Below, piece by piece: positions 1 to 7,871 of a DNA stretch of 64,000 nucleotides. Location of the stretch: assembly GCA_947283485.1 (NCBI GenBank), contig CAMYOU010000001.1:62001-126000 (forward strand), given 5' to 3'. How positions within the stretch are numbered: position 1 is the first letter of the stretch; every line of letters begins with the position of its first letter. The stretch is from an uncultured Peptostreptococcaceae bacterium (GTDB lineage: Bacteria > Bacillota > Clostridia > Tissierellales > Peptoniphilaceae). Under the pieces are notes generated by a model. It worked only from the letters and a program-made list of their open reading frames with translations. It had not been told where the DNA came from and searched no databases. The translations under genes and the position numbers were made by a program.

Positions 1-337
1 CGAGCATGGTGCCGAAATAGTTGGGATCGGTTAGGAGCAGTTTGTACGCGCCTTCTTCGTCGATTTTGCCTTTGCGGCGTTCGACAAAGAGTTTCACAAG
101 TTCATCCATCTGCGGATAGTGGCGTGGATCGATGATGCGGATCTTGCTGATTTCATAGCCGTGATTGTAGGCGACTTTACTGATCTCCTCGCGATTGCCG
201 ATGAGGATCGGGCTTAGGATGCCTTCGTTCTTAAGACGGACGGCGGCACCTAAGATGCGCACTTCGCTTCCCTCGGGGAAGACGATGCTCGGTTGAATCT
301 CGCGTACTTTGAGTTTCAGACGTTCAATGAGGTCCAT
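1..337 (-). CDS. pta: Phosphate acetyltransferase, N-terminal part (cut by window edge)
   Basis: About 112 residues are visible, starting MDLIERLKLKVREI and containing the family segments IVFPEGSEVRIL and IDPRHYPQMDEL and, near the edge, DPNYFGTML. These match the N-terminal domain of phosphotransacetylase, the cytoplasmic enzyme interconverting acetyl-CoA and acetyl phosphate in acetate fermentation. A GGAGAG Shine-Dalgarno-like sequence lies just upstream of the ATG at 337, so independent initiation is possible. Oddly, the same frame is open through the upstream dihydrofolate reductase (865 to 338) with no stop codon, so a fused DHFR-Pta polypeptide is also possible. The catalytic C-terminal half lies outside the window, so phosphate butyryltransferase cannot be wholly excluded, though the N-terminus is Pta-like. 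Confidence 0.85.
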   Translation of the reverse strand, partial: MDLIERLKLKVREIQPSIVFPEGSEVRILGAAVRLKNEGILSPILIGNREEISKVAYNHGYEISKIRIIDPRHYPQMDELVKLFVERRKGKIDEEGAYKLLLTDPNYFGTML

Positions 338-865
338 TGGTTTCTCTCCATTCTTTTTGATTTTTTGAAGCGGTTTGACGGCTTCTTTGGTGTAATGTGC
401 AAAGGTAAATGAAAGGTCATTTTCTTCGATCGGTTCGCTCTCGCCCGTTTTTTCCCACTCGGACGGGTCGAAGTCGAGATGCGTGTCGGCAGACTCCGCC
501 TCGGCGTCGATGTGCGTGAGATACGCCTCATCGATGTACGGCATGAAGATCTTCACGATTTCACTCCCTCCGATGACGAAGACATCGCGCGTACCCTCGG
601 GATCGAGTTGGTCGATAAGATCGAAGACGCCTTGGATATTCTGTGCCACATGCACGCCTTTGATCTTTTTCTTCGTGCGGGTGAGGACGATGTGTTCGCG
701 TCCCGTCAAGACGCCCGGCAAGGAATCAAAAGTCTTGCGTCCCATGACGAGAATGCCGCCCATCGTGGTGTCCTTGAAATGGGCGAGATCTTTTTTGAGC
801 GAGAACAAAAGACGTCCGTCTTTGCCGATGGCGAAATTGCGATCCACTGCAAGTATGAGTTTCAT
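338..865 (-). CDS. folA: Dihydrofolate reductase, frame continues into Pta without a stop
   Basis: The protein begins MKLILAVDRNFAIGKDG and carries the DHFR hallmarks: the Met20-loop region near residues 5-20, MGRKTFDSLPG at about 41-51, VIGGSEI at 97-103, and the terminal F-x-x-Y type strand FTFAHYTK at about 153-160. DHFR reduces dihydrofolate to tetrahydrofolate with NADPH in the cytoplasm. The start has a good GGAGGGAAT leader. Residue 160 is where a usual DHFR ends. Here a 16-residue Lys-rich linker follows and the frame reads straight into the Pta methionine at 337. I checked each triplet from 335 to 430 and found no stop. It follows the C26 hydrolase by 36 bases and is probably in the same transcript. 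A sequencing indel is the alternative. Confidence 0.88.
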
Positions 866-901
866 ATTCCCTCCTTATACACTCTGTCTTCTATGATACG
901 C

Positions 902-1936
902 CTATCGAAAGAAGTTCTCAAGGACTTGCGCGAGAACTTCACAAGCTTCGTCGGTCGACCGCTCGTCGGCGGCGAAATCAATCGATGACGGTCCGTGCTC
1001 GAGAAGTCTTGCTACGATGCGCTCGTCCGAGATCGGATTCGGCGCAAACCCTCTCGCGACGGGAAGAAGTTTCTCAGGCGACGGCAGGATAGTAACATCC
1101 GCCGCGTCGAGTGCGTGTGTCTCTCCGCGGACGAAGAAGACCGTGCCGTACTTCGCCGCCGTTTCGTAGAGACGATCGTCTACGGCGTCGTAGACGCGGT
1201 GATCCGTGTCGTCGACGAGAGGATGTGCGTAGATTGCGATGCCGCGTGCGGGCTTCTCGGCACGGGATTTTATGCGTCCGAGAAAATCGTCCCAAATCGG
1301 TGCTCCGCTTTCCTCGCGTTCGGGATGAAATTGCACGGCGAGGACATTTTTTTCTTCCGACGCGATCGCTTCGACGATGCCGTCTTTCGCGCGTGCGAGG
1401 ATCGCAAAGCCGTCCGCTACGCGTGCGATTGCCTGATGATGCACGGAATTGACAAAGGCGCGTTCGCCGAGCATGTCTTTCATGCGCCCCTCGGTGCGGA
1501 TGAAATGATGGCGTTCGACGGCGGGATCTTTGGGCGCGTGCGTGAGCGCGTCCGCCACGAGATCGGGGATGTCCTGAATGAGGGAGCCGCCCTCGATCAC
1601 ATTGATGAGTTGCATGCCGCGACAAACGCCGAGGATGGGAAGATGCGCTTCCCTTGCGGCGCGATAGAGTTTCGTCTCAAAATCGTCGCGACCGAAGACG
1701 AGATGTTCGACGGTCTTGTGCGGGTCTTCCCCGTAGAGCGCCGGCGAAACGTCGGGTCCGCCCGTGAGGACGAGTCCGTCGATCATCGCGATCAAGGCGC
1801 GCGCTTCGTCCATGGTCTTCCCGACGGGAAGATAGACAGGATCCGCGCCGTGGCGCACGAGACTCTCCCAATACGCCGCGTCGGTGCGCGTGAGTCCGCC
1901 GCGCACGCTGTGTCCCGAAGAAATTCCGATGATCAT
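902..1936 (-). CDS. Class I glutamine amidotransferase-like gamma-glutamyl hydrolase (peptidase C26) with extra C-terminal domain
   Basis: Residues 1-225 are a C26 / PuuD-type domain. LTGGPDVSPALYG lies at 57-69, the nucleophile elbow GVCRGMQ puts Cys at 105, and QFHPE supplies His204 and Glu206 of the triad. Relatives hydrolyse gamma-glutamyl amide bonds, for example gamma-glutamyl-GABA. Residues about 230-344 form an additional region starting ARGIAIYAHPL that is not part of the usual roughly 240-residue enzyme and that I do not recognise. The start overlaps the preceding lipoprotein stop by 4 bases. It is the last of four coupled genes that also encode a GCS2 ligase and an ATP-grasp ligase, which suggests it cuts or remodels a gamma-glutamyl product made by them (inference). 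Confidence 0.85.
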   Translation of the reverse strand: MIIGISSGHSVRGGLTRTDAAYWESLVRHGADPVYLPVGKTMDEARALIAMIDGLVLTGGPDVSPALYGEDPHKTVEHLVFGRDDFETKLYRAAREAHLPILGVCRGMQLINVIEGGSLIQDIPDLVADALTHAPKDPAVERHHFIRTEGRMKDMLGERAFVNSVHHQAIARVADGFAILARAKDGIVEAIASEEKNVLAVQFHPEREESGAPIWDDFLGRIKSRAEKPARGIAIYAHPLVDDTDHRVYDAVDDRLYETAAKYGTVFFVRGETHALDAADVTILPSPEKLLPVARGFAPNPISDERIVARLLEHGPSSIDFAADERSTDEACEVLAQVLENFFR

Positions 1937-2763
1937 GGAAGCACGCGATAGACGCCGTCGCCAAGGGAGCGCAGGACGTTTTCCGTCTCTTTGTCAAGGA
2001 GAAGTGTGAGGATGCCGTCACGCTTTTTCATGCGCTCCGCATCCGTGCCGTCCGACGGCAAGACCATCGCAAGTCCGTAGTTCATAAAGCGGGCATCGTC
2101 AAGCACGAGGAGTGTCGACGCGCCGTCCTTGAGGAAACTTGCGCGATCCGTGAGGACAAACGTCCCTTTCTCCACGCGCGAGAGAATGTCTTTCGTATTC
2201 TCCTCCACCGTCTCGAAAGCGACGGGCGTTTTTGCATCGAGATTACATTTCTCCGCCATCTTCTTGAGATAAGCCGCATCGGGAACGAGGAGTCGGTTTC
2301 CGGATTTTGCGAGGGCGTCGCGAATCTCCTCAAAGGAATATCCCAGCTCTTCCGAACCGGCGATGACGACATCGTTCTCGTAGAACGGCGAGGAACTCTC
2401 GCTTATATGTTCGTCGAGAAAAGCATCGGCGAGTGTGAAGTCTTCCGTAAGAAAGACATCGGCTTCGCGATTTTTCCCAAGCGTGACAAAATCTTCCGCG
2501 TTCACTTCGCGAAAGGCGAGTTTGAGACCGCTTTCTTTCTCAAGGCTCGGAATGAGCGCGTCCATAAGTCCGTGCCTGTTCATCTCCGGTGTCGCGGCGA
2601 TTACGAGATCCGCCGACGAGGTGTCCGCGAGTTTCTCGATCGACTCCGCCGTAGCATCCGCCGTCGCGGTTTCGTTTGTGTTTGTCTCCGTGAGTTTGCC
2701 GTCCTCGCAACCCGTAAAGACGAGTGCCAGTGCAAGCATTGCCATGATCCAGTATTTTTTCAT
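1933..2763 (-). CDS. Lipoprotein with tungstate/molybdate-binding (TupA/ModA-like) fold, no partner transporter
   Basis: A 276-residue protein with an N-terminal signal and lipobox VFTGC (Cys19), so it should be membrane-anchored outside the cell. The mature part, from ADLVIAATPEMNRHGL onward with a later READVFLTEDF segment, resembles the TupA/ModA type II periplasmic-binding fold, where an ATT/ATP-type N-terminal strand and a DADV-like segment are typical. No permease or ATPase is nearby. It sits between the ATP-grasp ligase and the C26 hydrolase with 4-base overlaps on both sides, so its ligand may be related to their product rather than an oxyanion. Fold assignment is by eye. Confidence 0.6.
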   Translation of the reverse strand: MKKYWIMAMLALALVFTGCEDGKLTETNTNETATADATAESIEKLADTSSADLVIAATPEMNRHGLMDALIPSLEKESGLKLAFREVNAEDFVTLGKNREADVFLTEDFTLADAFLDEHISESSSPFYENDVVIAGSEELGYSFEEIRDALAKSGNRLLVPDAAYLKKMAEKCNLDAKTPVAFETVEENTKDILSRVEKGTFVLTDRASFLKDGASTLLVLDDARFMNYGLAMVLPSDGTDAERMKKRDGILTLLLDKETENVLRSLGDGVYRVLP

Positions 2764-4022
2764 GATTTCCTCCTTCGATAAAAATGCGGAAGCGTGTACG
2801 CTTCACGCGCGATGAGTGTCGTCTCGTCCGCGCGGGTGTAGACGCCCGTAAAGTGTTCAAAATAGAAAAAGAGTCCGGGCATCACGTGCATGTCCTTTTT
2901 CTTCCAGTCCTCTTCATACGTCCAGACGGGAACCGCCTGAGCGTGGACTTCAGTCTGCGCGACCATGCCGTCCGTAAGACGCGCTCGAAAGGCTTCGTCG
3001 TCGAGTTTTCGTCCGAACGCGACTCCCTCCCCGCCGTAGTCGTCGACAGGTTTCACGACCCATTCCGCGCGTCGTGCCGTGAGCGCATCCCGGTTCTCGG
3101 GGCGCACGAGTCTCGTCTCCGGAATGTGCGCGTCGATCCACGCGTGCGTGTCCGCGGGATAGGCGTCACGATGTTCGTAGAGATCCGCGAGAAAAAGCTT
3201 CGTGTGCATCGTCTGCGAGTGAAAGCCGCCGACGAGGATCACCTCATCCGCGAGATAACTCTCGACGAGTGCCTTCGCGCGATCGGGACTCTTGAGCATT
3301 TCGCCCGTGACGAGCCGTCGGTAGACGAGATCGACGGGCCCCCTCTCACCCATGAGTTTCCCGTCCTTGCGCGTAAATTCTCCCGCGTCGAGGATCTCGA
3401 CTTCTTTTCCGTGCCGTGTGAGTGCCTCGGCGATGCGCGTAAATTCCACGGGATTCCCGCTCTCGAGATAGTCCGTGACGGCGATCCGCTCTGCGCCGTG
3501 TGCAGTCGCAAACTCCGCAAGCTTCATCGCCCACGCTTCCACAAGATCCGTGTTCGTCCCGCCCATCCGTTCATAGGCGCGCGTCTTCATAAATTCCCGC
3601 GCGAGAGCGGCGTCCTCGAGCATCGCACTCGAGCCGTCGGTGTTGATTTCGCAGACCTTATATTCCTCCGGCGATTCGTAGAAGAGATCGATCCGCGCCA
3701 TCGGTGCGAGAAAATCGTCCACGGGACGCTTCTTCATACACGTCCATTCGAAATCAGAGATTCCGTATGCTCTTCGCAATGTCGGATCTTCGAGCCTCTT
3801 GTAAAACGCGCGACCGAGGCGAAAGAGCATCCGCCCCGCCTCCTCGAAAGCGCGTTTGTCGTCTTCGTCATAGTAAAACGCCCCGTAGGCGTGTTTCACA
3901 ATTTTGCCGTGATAGACGGCGTCGCTTCGCTTCACGCGCTCGTGATACGCGCGAACGTCGTCCGTGAGTGCCTCGCGATGCGCCTCGACAAAATCCGCGA
4001 GTGCTTCCATCTCGGCTCTCAT
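2760..4022 (-). CDS. Glutathionylspermidine-synthase-like ATP-grasp ligase
   Basis: The 420-residue protein matches the C-terminal synthetase domain of glutathionylspermidine synthases. It has ARIDLFY at 109-115 followed by CEINTDGSSAM at 124-134, and the ATP-grasp lysine/glycine loop WVVKPVDDYGGEGVAFG at 321-337. These enzymes form an amide between a peptide carboxylate and an amine using ATP; the substrate here is unknown. The amidase domain of bifunctional Gsp enzymes is absent. Its start overlaps the stop of the GCS2 gene by 4 bases (ATGA), and it overlaps the lipoprotein gene in the same way. The context suggests it extends a gamma-glutamyl compound made by the upstream ligase. Function beyond ATP-grasp ligation is inference. 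Confidence 0.75.
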   Translation of the reverse strand: MRAEMEALADFVEAHREALTDDVRAYHERVKRSDAVYHGKIVKHAYGAFYYDEDDKRAFEEAGRMLFRLGRAFYKRLEDPTLRRAYGISDFEWTCMKKRPVDDFLAPMARIDLFYESPEEYKVCEINTDGSSAMLEDAALAREFMKTRAYERMGGTNTDLVEAWAMKLAEFATAHGAERIAVTDYLESGNPVEFTRIAEALTRHGKEVEILDAGEFTRKDGKLMGERGPVDLVYRRLVTGEMLKSPDRAKALVESYLADEVILVGGFHSQTMHTKLFLADLYEHRDAYPADTHAWIDAHIPETRLVRPENRDALTARRAEWVVKPVDDYGGEGVAFGRKLDDEAFRARLTDGMVAQTEVHAQAVPVWTYEEDWKKKDMHVMPGLFFYFEHFTGVYTRADETTLIAREAYTLPHFYRRRKS

Positions 4023-5293
4023 CGGAGGTACTCCATCTCCATCGCCGCGCCGAGACCGTGTGCGAGTTTTTCCGTAAAGCGGTCTTTCAAGGTCTTACCG
4101 CTTGTAAGGATCTCGTCGAGGGGATCAAGATAGTGCGCCTCCTCGCCGAGTGCTTCCGCCGCCGCCGCGCGGAGTTCTTTCGCCACGCAGAGGATTTCCT
4201 CGCCCATAAGAAGACCTCGTACGCCGTTTTCATGCACCGATTCCTTCGCCTTTTGCGCATCGGCAAGATGCACCTTGGCATAATGCGCCGAGAGCGTATC
4301 CACCGCCGCAGCGTTCTTCATAAGTCCGTAGATAAGTGCCGTCGCACTCATGCCGTACGGTTGCGGCAGAGAGTCGGGCATACGCACCTCGAGATAGGTC
4401 TTCGCGCGGATGTCGGGAAAGACGATCGAGAGCATATGAAAGATCTCTTCGTCTCCCATCTCCTCCGTGATGACTTCGCGGAACGGTCTCGTTTCGTCAA
4501 CGAGTACGCCGTCTTTTTCCATAAAGATCGGCGGAATCTCGAGAAGCCATCTTGCATACGCCTCATAGCCGAAATCGGGATCAAACGCGTCCGGGATAAG
4601 CCCCGTGCGCGCGCGATCCGTCTCTTCCCAGATCGACTGACGCAGCGCGTGTTTTGTGTAAACTTTGCCCTCAAACATCGGCGCATTGTCGAAGATCGCG
4701 TAGAAGACGGGACTCAAGACCGAGAGCAGACGCATTTTTTTCTTCCAATCCGTCTCGTCCGCATAGTCCACGCTCGCCTGGAGACTTGCCGTGCCTTTCA
4801 TCATATTGTGGGCATAGCGACCGCTCGTGAAAAAATATCGATACATGTGATCATAGCGCGCCTTGGGGAGCAGTTTGATCTCGTCGATCTTCGTCACGGG
4901 ATGATAGCCCATCGCCGCGACATGCTGCCCGTGCGGACGAATGATCTCCATGACCTCGTGCATGGTGTCCGTGTAGATTTTCTCGAGATCCTCTAAGGTC
5001 TTCTGCGGCGCAATCGAGAGCTCGAGTTGTCCGCCCGGCTCGGTCGTAAACTGCGCATCGCCGCGCACAAGCGAGAGGACATGCCGCTCTTCGCCATGTT
5101 CTTCAAAGCCGTGCTCGTGGAGTTTTCGCATCGTCTCTTCGACGCCGTTCTCCCCGTAATAGGAAACACTCCGACAATCTTCTTCGTGAATCAAAAAATG
5201 TTCGACTTCCATTCCAATCCGAAAGTTTTCTCTCTCGGTTTCACCGCGCCGAATGTACTCGGCAATCCGGCGAACCGCTTCATTGTAATCCAT
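4019..5293 (-). CDS. Glutamate-cysteine ligase family 2 (GCS2) protein
   Basis: A 424-residue protein with the two strongest GCS2 signatures: GMEVEHFLI at 27-35 and TEPGGQLELS at 84-93. The C-terminal half contains YLEVRMPDSLPQPYGM, also typical. Family members make gamma-glutamylcysteine or another gamma-glutamyl amide from glutamate, an amine-bearing partner and ATP. No GshB-type glutathione synthetase is in the window; instead the next gene is a Gsp-like ATP-grasp enzyme. The ATG has an AAGGAGG ribosome site, but a terminator-like hairpin ends only a few bases upstream of it, so expression may depend on readthrough from the fni gene or on attenuation. Substrate identity cannot be read from sequence. 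Confidence 0.85.
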   Translation of the reverse strand: MDYNEAVRRIAEYIRRGETERENFRIGMEVEHFLIHEEDCRSVSYYGENGVEETMRKLHEHGFEEHGEERHVLSLVRGDAQFTTEPGGQLELSIAPQKTLEDLEKIYTDTMHEVMEIIRPHGQHVAAMGYHPVTKIDEIKLLPKARYDHMYRYFFTSGRYAHNMMKGTASLQASVDYADETDWKKKMRLLSVLSPVFYAIFDNAPMFEGKVYTKHALRQSIWEETDRARTGLIPDAFDPDFGYEAYARWLLEIPPIFMEKDGVLVDETRPFREVITEEMGDEEIFHMLSIVFPDIRAKTYLEVRMPDSLPQPYGMSATALIYGLMKNAAAVDTLSAHYAKVHLADAQKAKESVHENGVRGLLMGEEILCVAKELRAAAAEALGEEAHYLDPLDEILTSGKTLKDRFTEKLAHGLGAAMEMEYLR

Positions 5294-5308
5294 GGAGCCT
5301 CCTTTTTA

Positions 5309-5337
5309 TAAAAAAGCCGGGCAAAAGACCCGGGCTA
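5309..5337 (-). terminator. Terminator-like hairpin overlapping the fni stop
   Basis: On the minus strand the sequence forms a GC-rich stem (AGCCCGGG against CCCGGCT, one bulged C) followed by six Ts. It overlaps the fni stop codon and ends directly before the AAGGAGG of the GCS2 gene. It may terminate fni transcripts or act as an attenuator ahead of the gamma-glutamyl operon. Confidence 0.7.
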
Positions 5338-6348
5338 ATCCGATACGCGAGCTCTGAGTTCCCCTTTGAGCCGATAGGGCACATGTCTGAGATCTGAAAG
5401 CGTCCGCGCACCCGTTAAGAGCATGAGCATCTTAACTTTGTAGATGAGACTTTCGAGAAAGGCGACCGTATATTCATAGCCGCCGTGCACAAGATACGAA
5501 AGGATCTCGCCCGACATGGCAACCATGTCCGCGCCGAGTACGAACGCACGCACGATGTCCATCTCCGTCCGGATTCCGCCCGATGCGACGACAAAAGCGT
5601 CCGCGGGGCGATCCTTCGCGCGGATGAGACACTCCGCCGTGGGATTCCCCCATTCATAGAGTGCACTGTAATCCGTCGCGTTCTGACGCATGGCTTCGAT
5701 CTGTAGAAAATTCGTACCGCCTCGACCCGCGAGATCAAAATGGCGGATCCCACATGAATAGAGTCGATTCATCGACGTGCGATCGAGCCCGAATCCGACT
5801 TCTTTGACCATCAACGTGTGTCCTTCTTTGGCGCGTTCGCGCAAATTCGAGACGATGCCGCGAAAATCGCGATCCCCCTCGGGCATCGCGAGTTCCTGTG
5901 CGGCGTTAAGATGCAGTTCGATCGCGTCGGCATCGATCATCTTCACCGCTTCGTCGATCTCGTCTTTTCCCGCGCGGGCGTCGAGATTCCCGAGGATGAT
6001 CCCCTCGGGTCCCATGATGTCCCGCACGAGGACAAAACTCTCCCGTGCGCTCGCGTCCTCGAGAGCAATCTTTTGCGAACCGACCGCCATCGGCAAGCCG
6101 AAACGCTTTGCAAGCATGGAAAGATCACGATTGATGCCCGTCGAGATATCCGCGCCGCCCGTCATCGAGTCGATCATGAGCGGAAACGAGAGGGTCTTCC
6201 CGAGAAATTCCGTCTCGGTGGAAATTTCGTCCATCGCAAGCTCCGGGAGTGCGACATGCTCGAGGATGACATCGTCAAAGAGCGTGTCCCCTGTCGCCGT
6301 CGTCCGTAGATAATTCTCGACATGTTCTCTCTTGCGTTCTTTTCTCAT
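5335..6348 (-). CDS. fni: Type 2 (FMN-dependent) isopentenyl-diphosphate delta-isomerase
   Basis: From the ATG at 6348 (GAGGTGAATAGG leader) the protein is 337 residues. It begins MRKERKREHVENYL and has MAVGSQ, LGNLDARAG, HLNAAQELAMPEGDRDF, VKEVGFGLD, DLAGRGGTNF and ASGGIRTEMDIVRAF, the ordered motifs of the FMN/NADPH isomerase. It converts isopentenyl and dimethylallyl diphosphate for undecaprenyl-phosphate and other isoprenoids. A longer frame starting at 6411 is rejected because it runs into the LCP gene and lacks a ribosome site. Its start is one base after the LCP stop, so the two are translationally coupled, which fits a wall-polymer/lipid-carrier link. Confidence 0.95.
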   Translation of the reverse strand: MRKERKREHVENYLRTTATGDTLFDDVILEHVALPELAMDEISTETEFLGKTLSFPLMIDSMTGGADISTGINRDLSMLAKRFGLPMAVGSQKIALEDASARESFVLVRDIMGPEGIILGNLDARAGKDEIDEAVKMIDADAIELHLNAAQELAMPEGDRDFRGIVSNLRERAKEGHTLMVKEVGFGLDRTSMNRLYSCGIRHFDLAGRGGTNFLQIEAMRQNATDYSALYEWGNPTAECLIRAKDRPADAFVVASGGIRTEMDIVRAFVLGADMVAMSGEILSYLVHGGYEYTVAFLESLIYKVKMLMLLTGARTLSDLRHVPYRLKGELRARVSD

Positions 6349-6349
6349 C

Positions 6350-7378
6350 CTATTCACCTCCCGCGTTTTCCGACTGCGTATCCCCGGCATCATTGCCGTC
6401 CGGGGAGACATTTTCCTCTACAACATTCGGATTTTGGTTGTCATCCGTATTGCCGTCCGACGCGCCCGGTGTCTCTTTGTCGTGCGAAGTTCTCGGCTCG
6501 TCGCGAAAGACCTCGCGAATCATCTCGTTCGTCGCCTGCCAATCCAGCACATAATACGAAGTATCGCCAATGTATTCCCCGTCGCCCGGAAGCGTATAGA
6601 CGTCCATCTTGTCCGAGGAGAGCTTATTCGCATAGGGTAAGAGCTTCACCACTTGCCCCAAGAGCATATTCGTCTCCACGTATTTGTAGAACGAAGTTAC
6701 GAGATCCGGCAAATTCCAGATATTCTTCGGCGACAACAGTTGCTTCACGAATTCTTTCATAAAATACTGCTGCGCCTTGACGCGTCCGATGTCGCCGTTC
6801 TCATAGCCTTTGCGATAACGCACGAACATGAGTGCCTCGTTGCCGTCGAGCGTCTGCACGCCGGGATCGAGCATGACGTGGAGCGTCGGCTCGTGGATCT
6901 CCACCGGCACGTCAAGCGTAATCCCGCCCATCGCGTCCACCATTTCCTTCACGGCATCGAACGTGACCTTGACATAGTAGTCCACATGGATGTCAAAATT
7001 CCGCTGCAAAACCTCTTTGAGCTTCGGAATCCCGCCATAGGCATGGGCGTGATTGAGTTTGTCGAGATTGCCGTCGATGTCCACGCGCGAGTCGCGCGGG
7101 AGGGACAGGAGTTTAATCGCTCCGGTCTTAAAATTGACGCGCACGACCATCATCGTATCCGTGCGACCGTGCTCTCCGATATCGGGATGCTCATCCGCAT
7201 CGACCCCCACCATCAAAAAGGTGAGCACATCGGTATTGTTCTCAAGTTGCTCGGTCTTTCCATCCCCGAGATCCACAAGTTCCCCCGTCTCGTTCGCATA
7301 CGCGCGACGCACGGTATAAATCACTCCCGTAAACACCAGCACACTGATGAGAAACGCGGAGAAAAATCTTCCTCTCAT
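6350..7378 (-). CDS. LytR-CpsA-Psr (LCP) family wall polymer ligase
   Basis: A 342-residue protein with an N-terminal membrane anchor (about residues 7-25) followed by the extracellular LCP domain. FLMVGVDADEHPDIG and RTDTMMVV begin it, then LLSLPRDSRVDI, LNHAHAYGG and LMFVRYRKG. These carry the conserved Asp/Arg residues that bind the polyprenyl diphosphate. LCP enzymes transfer anionic glycopolymers to peptidoglycan outside the cell. The last 45 residues are a low-complexity Asp/Asn/Glu/Gly tail. It is the first gene of the unit that continues into fni, and an extended -10 promoter (TGGTATACT) lies at 7408-7416. Confidence 0.93.
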   Translation of the reverse strand: MRGRFFSAFLISVLVFTGVIYTVRRAYANETGELVDLGDGKTEQLENNTDVLTFLMVGVDADEHPDIGEHGRTDTMMVVRVNFKTGAIKLLSLPRDSRVDIDGNLDKLNHAHAYGGIPKLKEVLQRNFDIHVDYYVKVTFDAVKEMVDAMGGITLDVPVEIHEPTLHVMLDPGVQTLDGNEALMFVRYRKGYENGDIGRVKAQQYFMKEFVKQLLSPKNIWNLPDLVTSFYKYVETNMLLGQVVKLLPYANKLSSDKMDVYTLPGDGEYIGDTSYYVLDWQATNEMIREVFRDEPRTSHDKETPGASDGNTDDNQNPNVVEENVSPDGNDAGDTQSENAGGE

Positions 7379-7407
7379 GGCAAAAACATAGCCCCTTTCT
7401 TCCCCTT

Positions 7408-7416
7408 AGTATACCA
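7408..7416 (-). promoter_or_regulatory. Extended -10 promoter for the LCP-fni unit
   Basis: The minus strand reads TGGTATACT about 30 bases before the LCP start. There is no good -35 hexamer, so this is an extended -10 type element, repeated in front of several other genes in the window. Confidence 0.55.
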
Positions 7417-7530
7417 CACGCCCCATCGACCCGCGAAAAAGGCGACCACGGAAAAATGCCGCGCCGCGTTTTCCGGACACGCGTCCTCCCGTGCGTAGGA
7501 ACTTTTCCCCTCGCCGCAGTGCTCAAAAAA

Positions 7531-7700
7531 AGATTTTTTCAAGCCTTGCGAAAATCTGTCATCGTCCGGTTCATCACAAATCTTTTTTCATCGAGCCTTG
7601 CAGATTTTTGTCATCCCCGCGTTCACCGAGCCGGAGAACTCGACCTTCGATCTTTTTTTGCGTCACCACGGAGTCGAGCGAAAAAAAAAGAAGCGCCCCG
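7531..7700. repeat. Degenerate intergenic repeats between lcp and ykvI
   Basis: The 490-base spacer between divergent genes has no supported ORF. It contains two related copies of a unit with core GCCTTGC(G/A)...TGTCATC (7543-7563 and 7596-7615) separated by A/T-tract hairpin-like pieces, and then a GGAGTCGAGCGA plus A-tract segment near 7670-7690 resembling the larger array at 23553-23812. No function is evident. Confidence 0.45.
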
Positions 7701-7828
7701 CGTCCGGACTCTCGCTTGCGTACGGTTCCGAAGAGAACGGCGTCGAGCTGCGATCCATTGGCGCGACCTCTCGTCTTTTGATACACTATAAGAGTTCACT
7801 TGACGCATGTTCAGATTTTTATAGAGAT

Positions 7829-7850
7829 CTTCCGTCCGAGGAGACGGAAG
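7829..7850 (+). promoter_or_regulatory. Leader hairpin ahead of the ykvI-like gene
   Basis: A perfect 8-bp stem, CTTCCGTC and GACGGAAG with a six-base loop, lies 11 bases before the AGGAGG ribosome site. There is no T-tract, so it is not a terminator. A role in mRNA stability or translation is possible but unproven. Confidence 0.4.
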
Positions 7851-7871
7851 CGCAACGACAAGGAGGAAATC

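Noticed and set aside
995..1951. Long plus-strand frame (318 codons) opposite the C26 hydrolase
   Set aside because: Antisense shadow of a GC-rich gene; no ribosome site and Cys/Arg-rich composition unlike the other proteins.
2784..4133. 449-codon plus-strand frame opposite the ATP-grasp gene
   Set aside because: Shadow frame; the minus strand has clear family motifs and overlapping operon structure.
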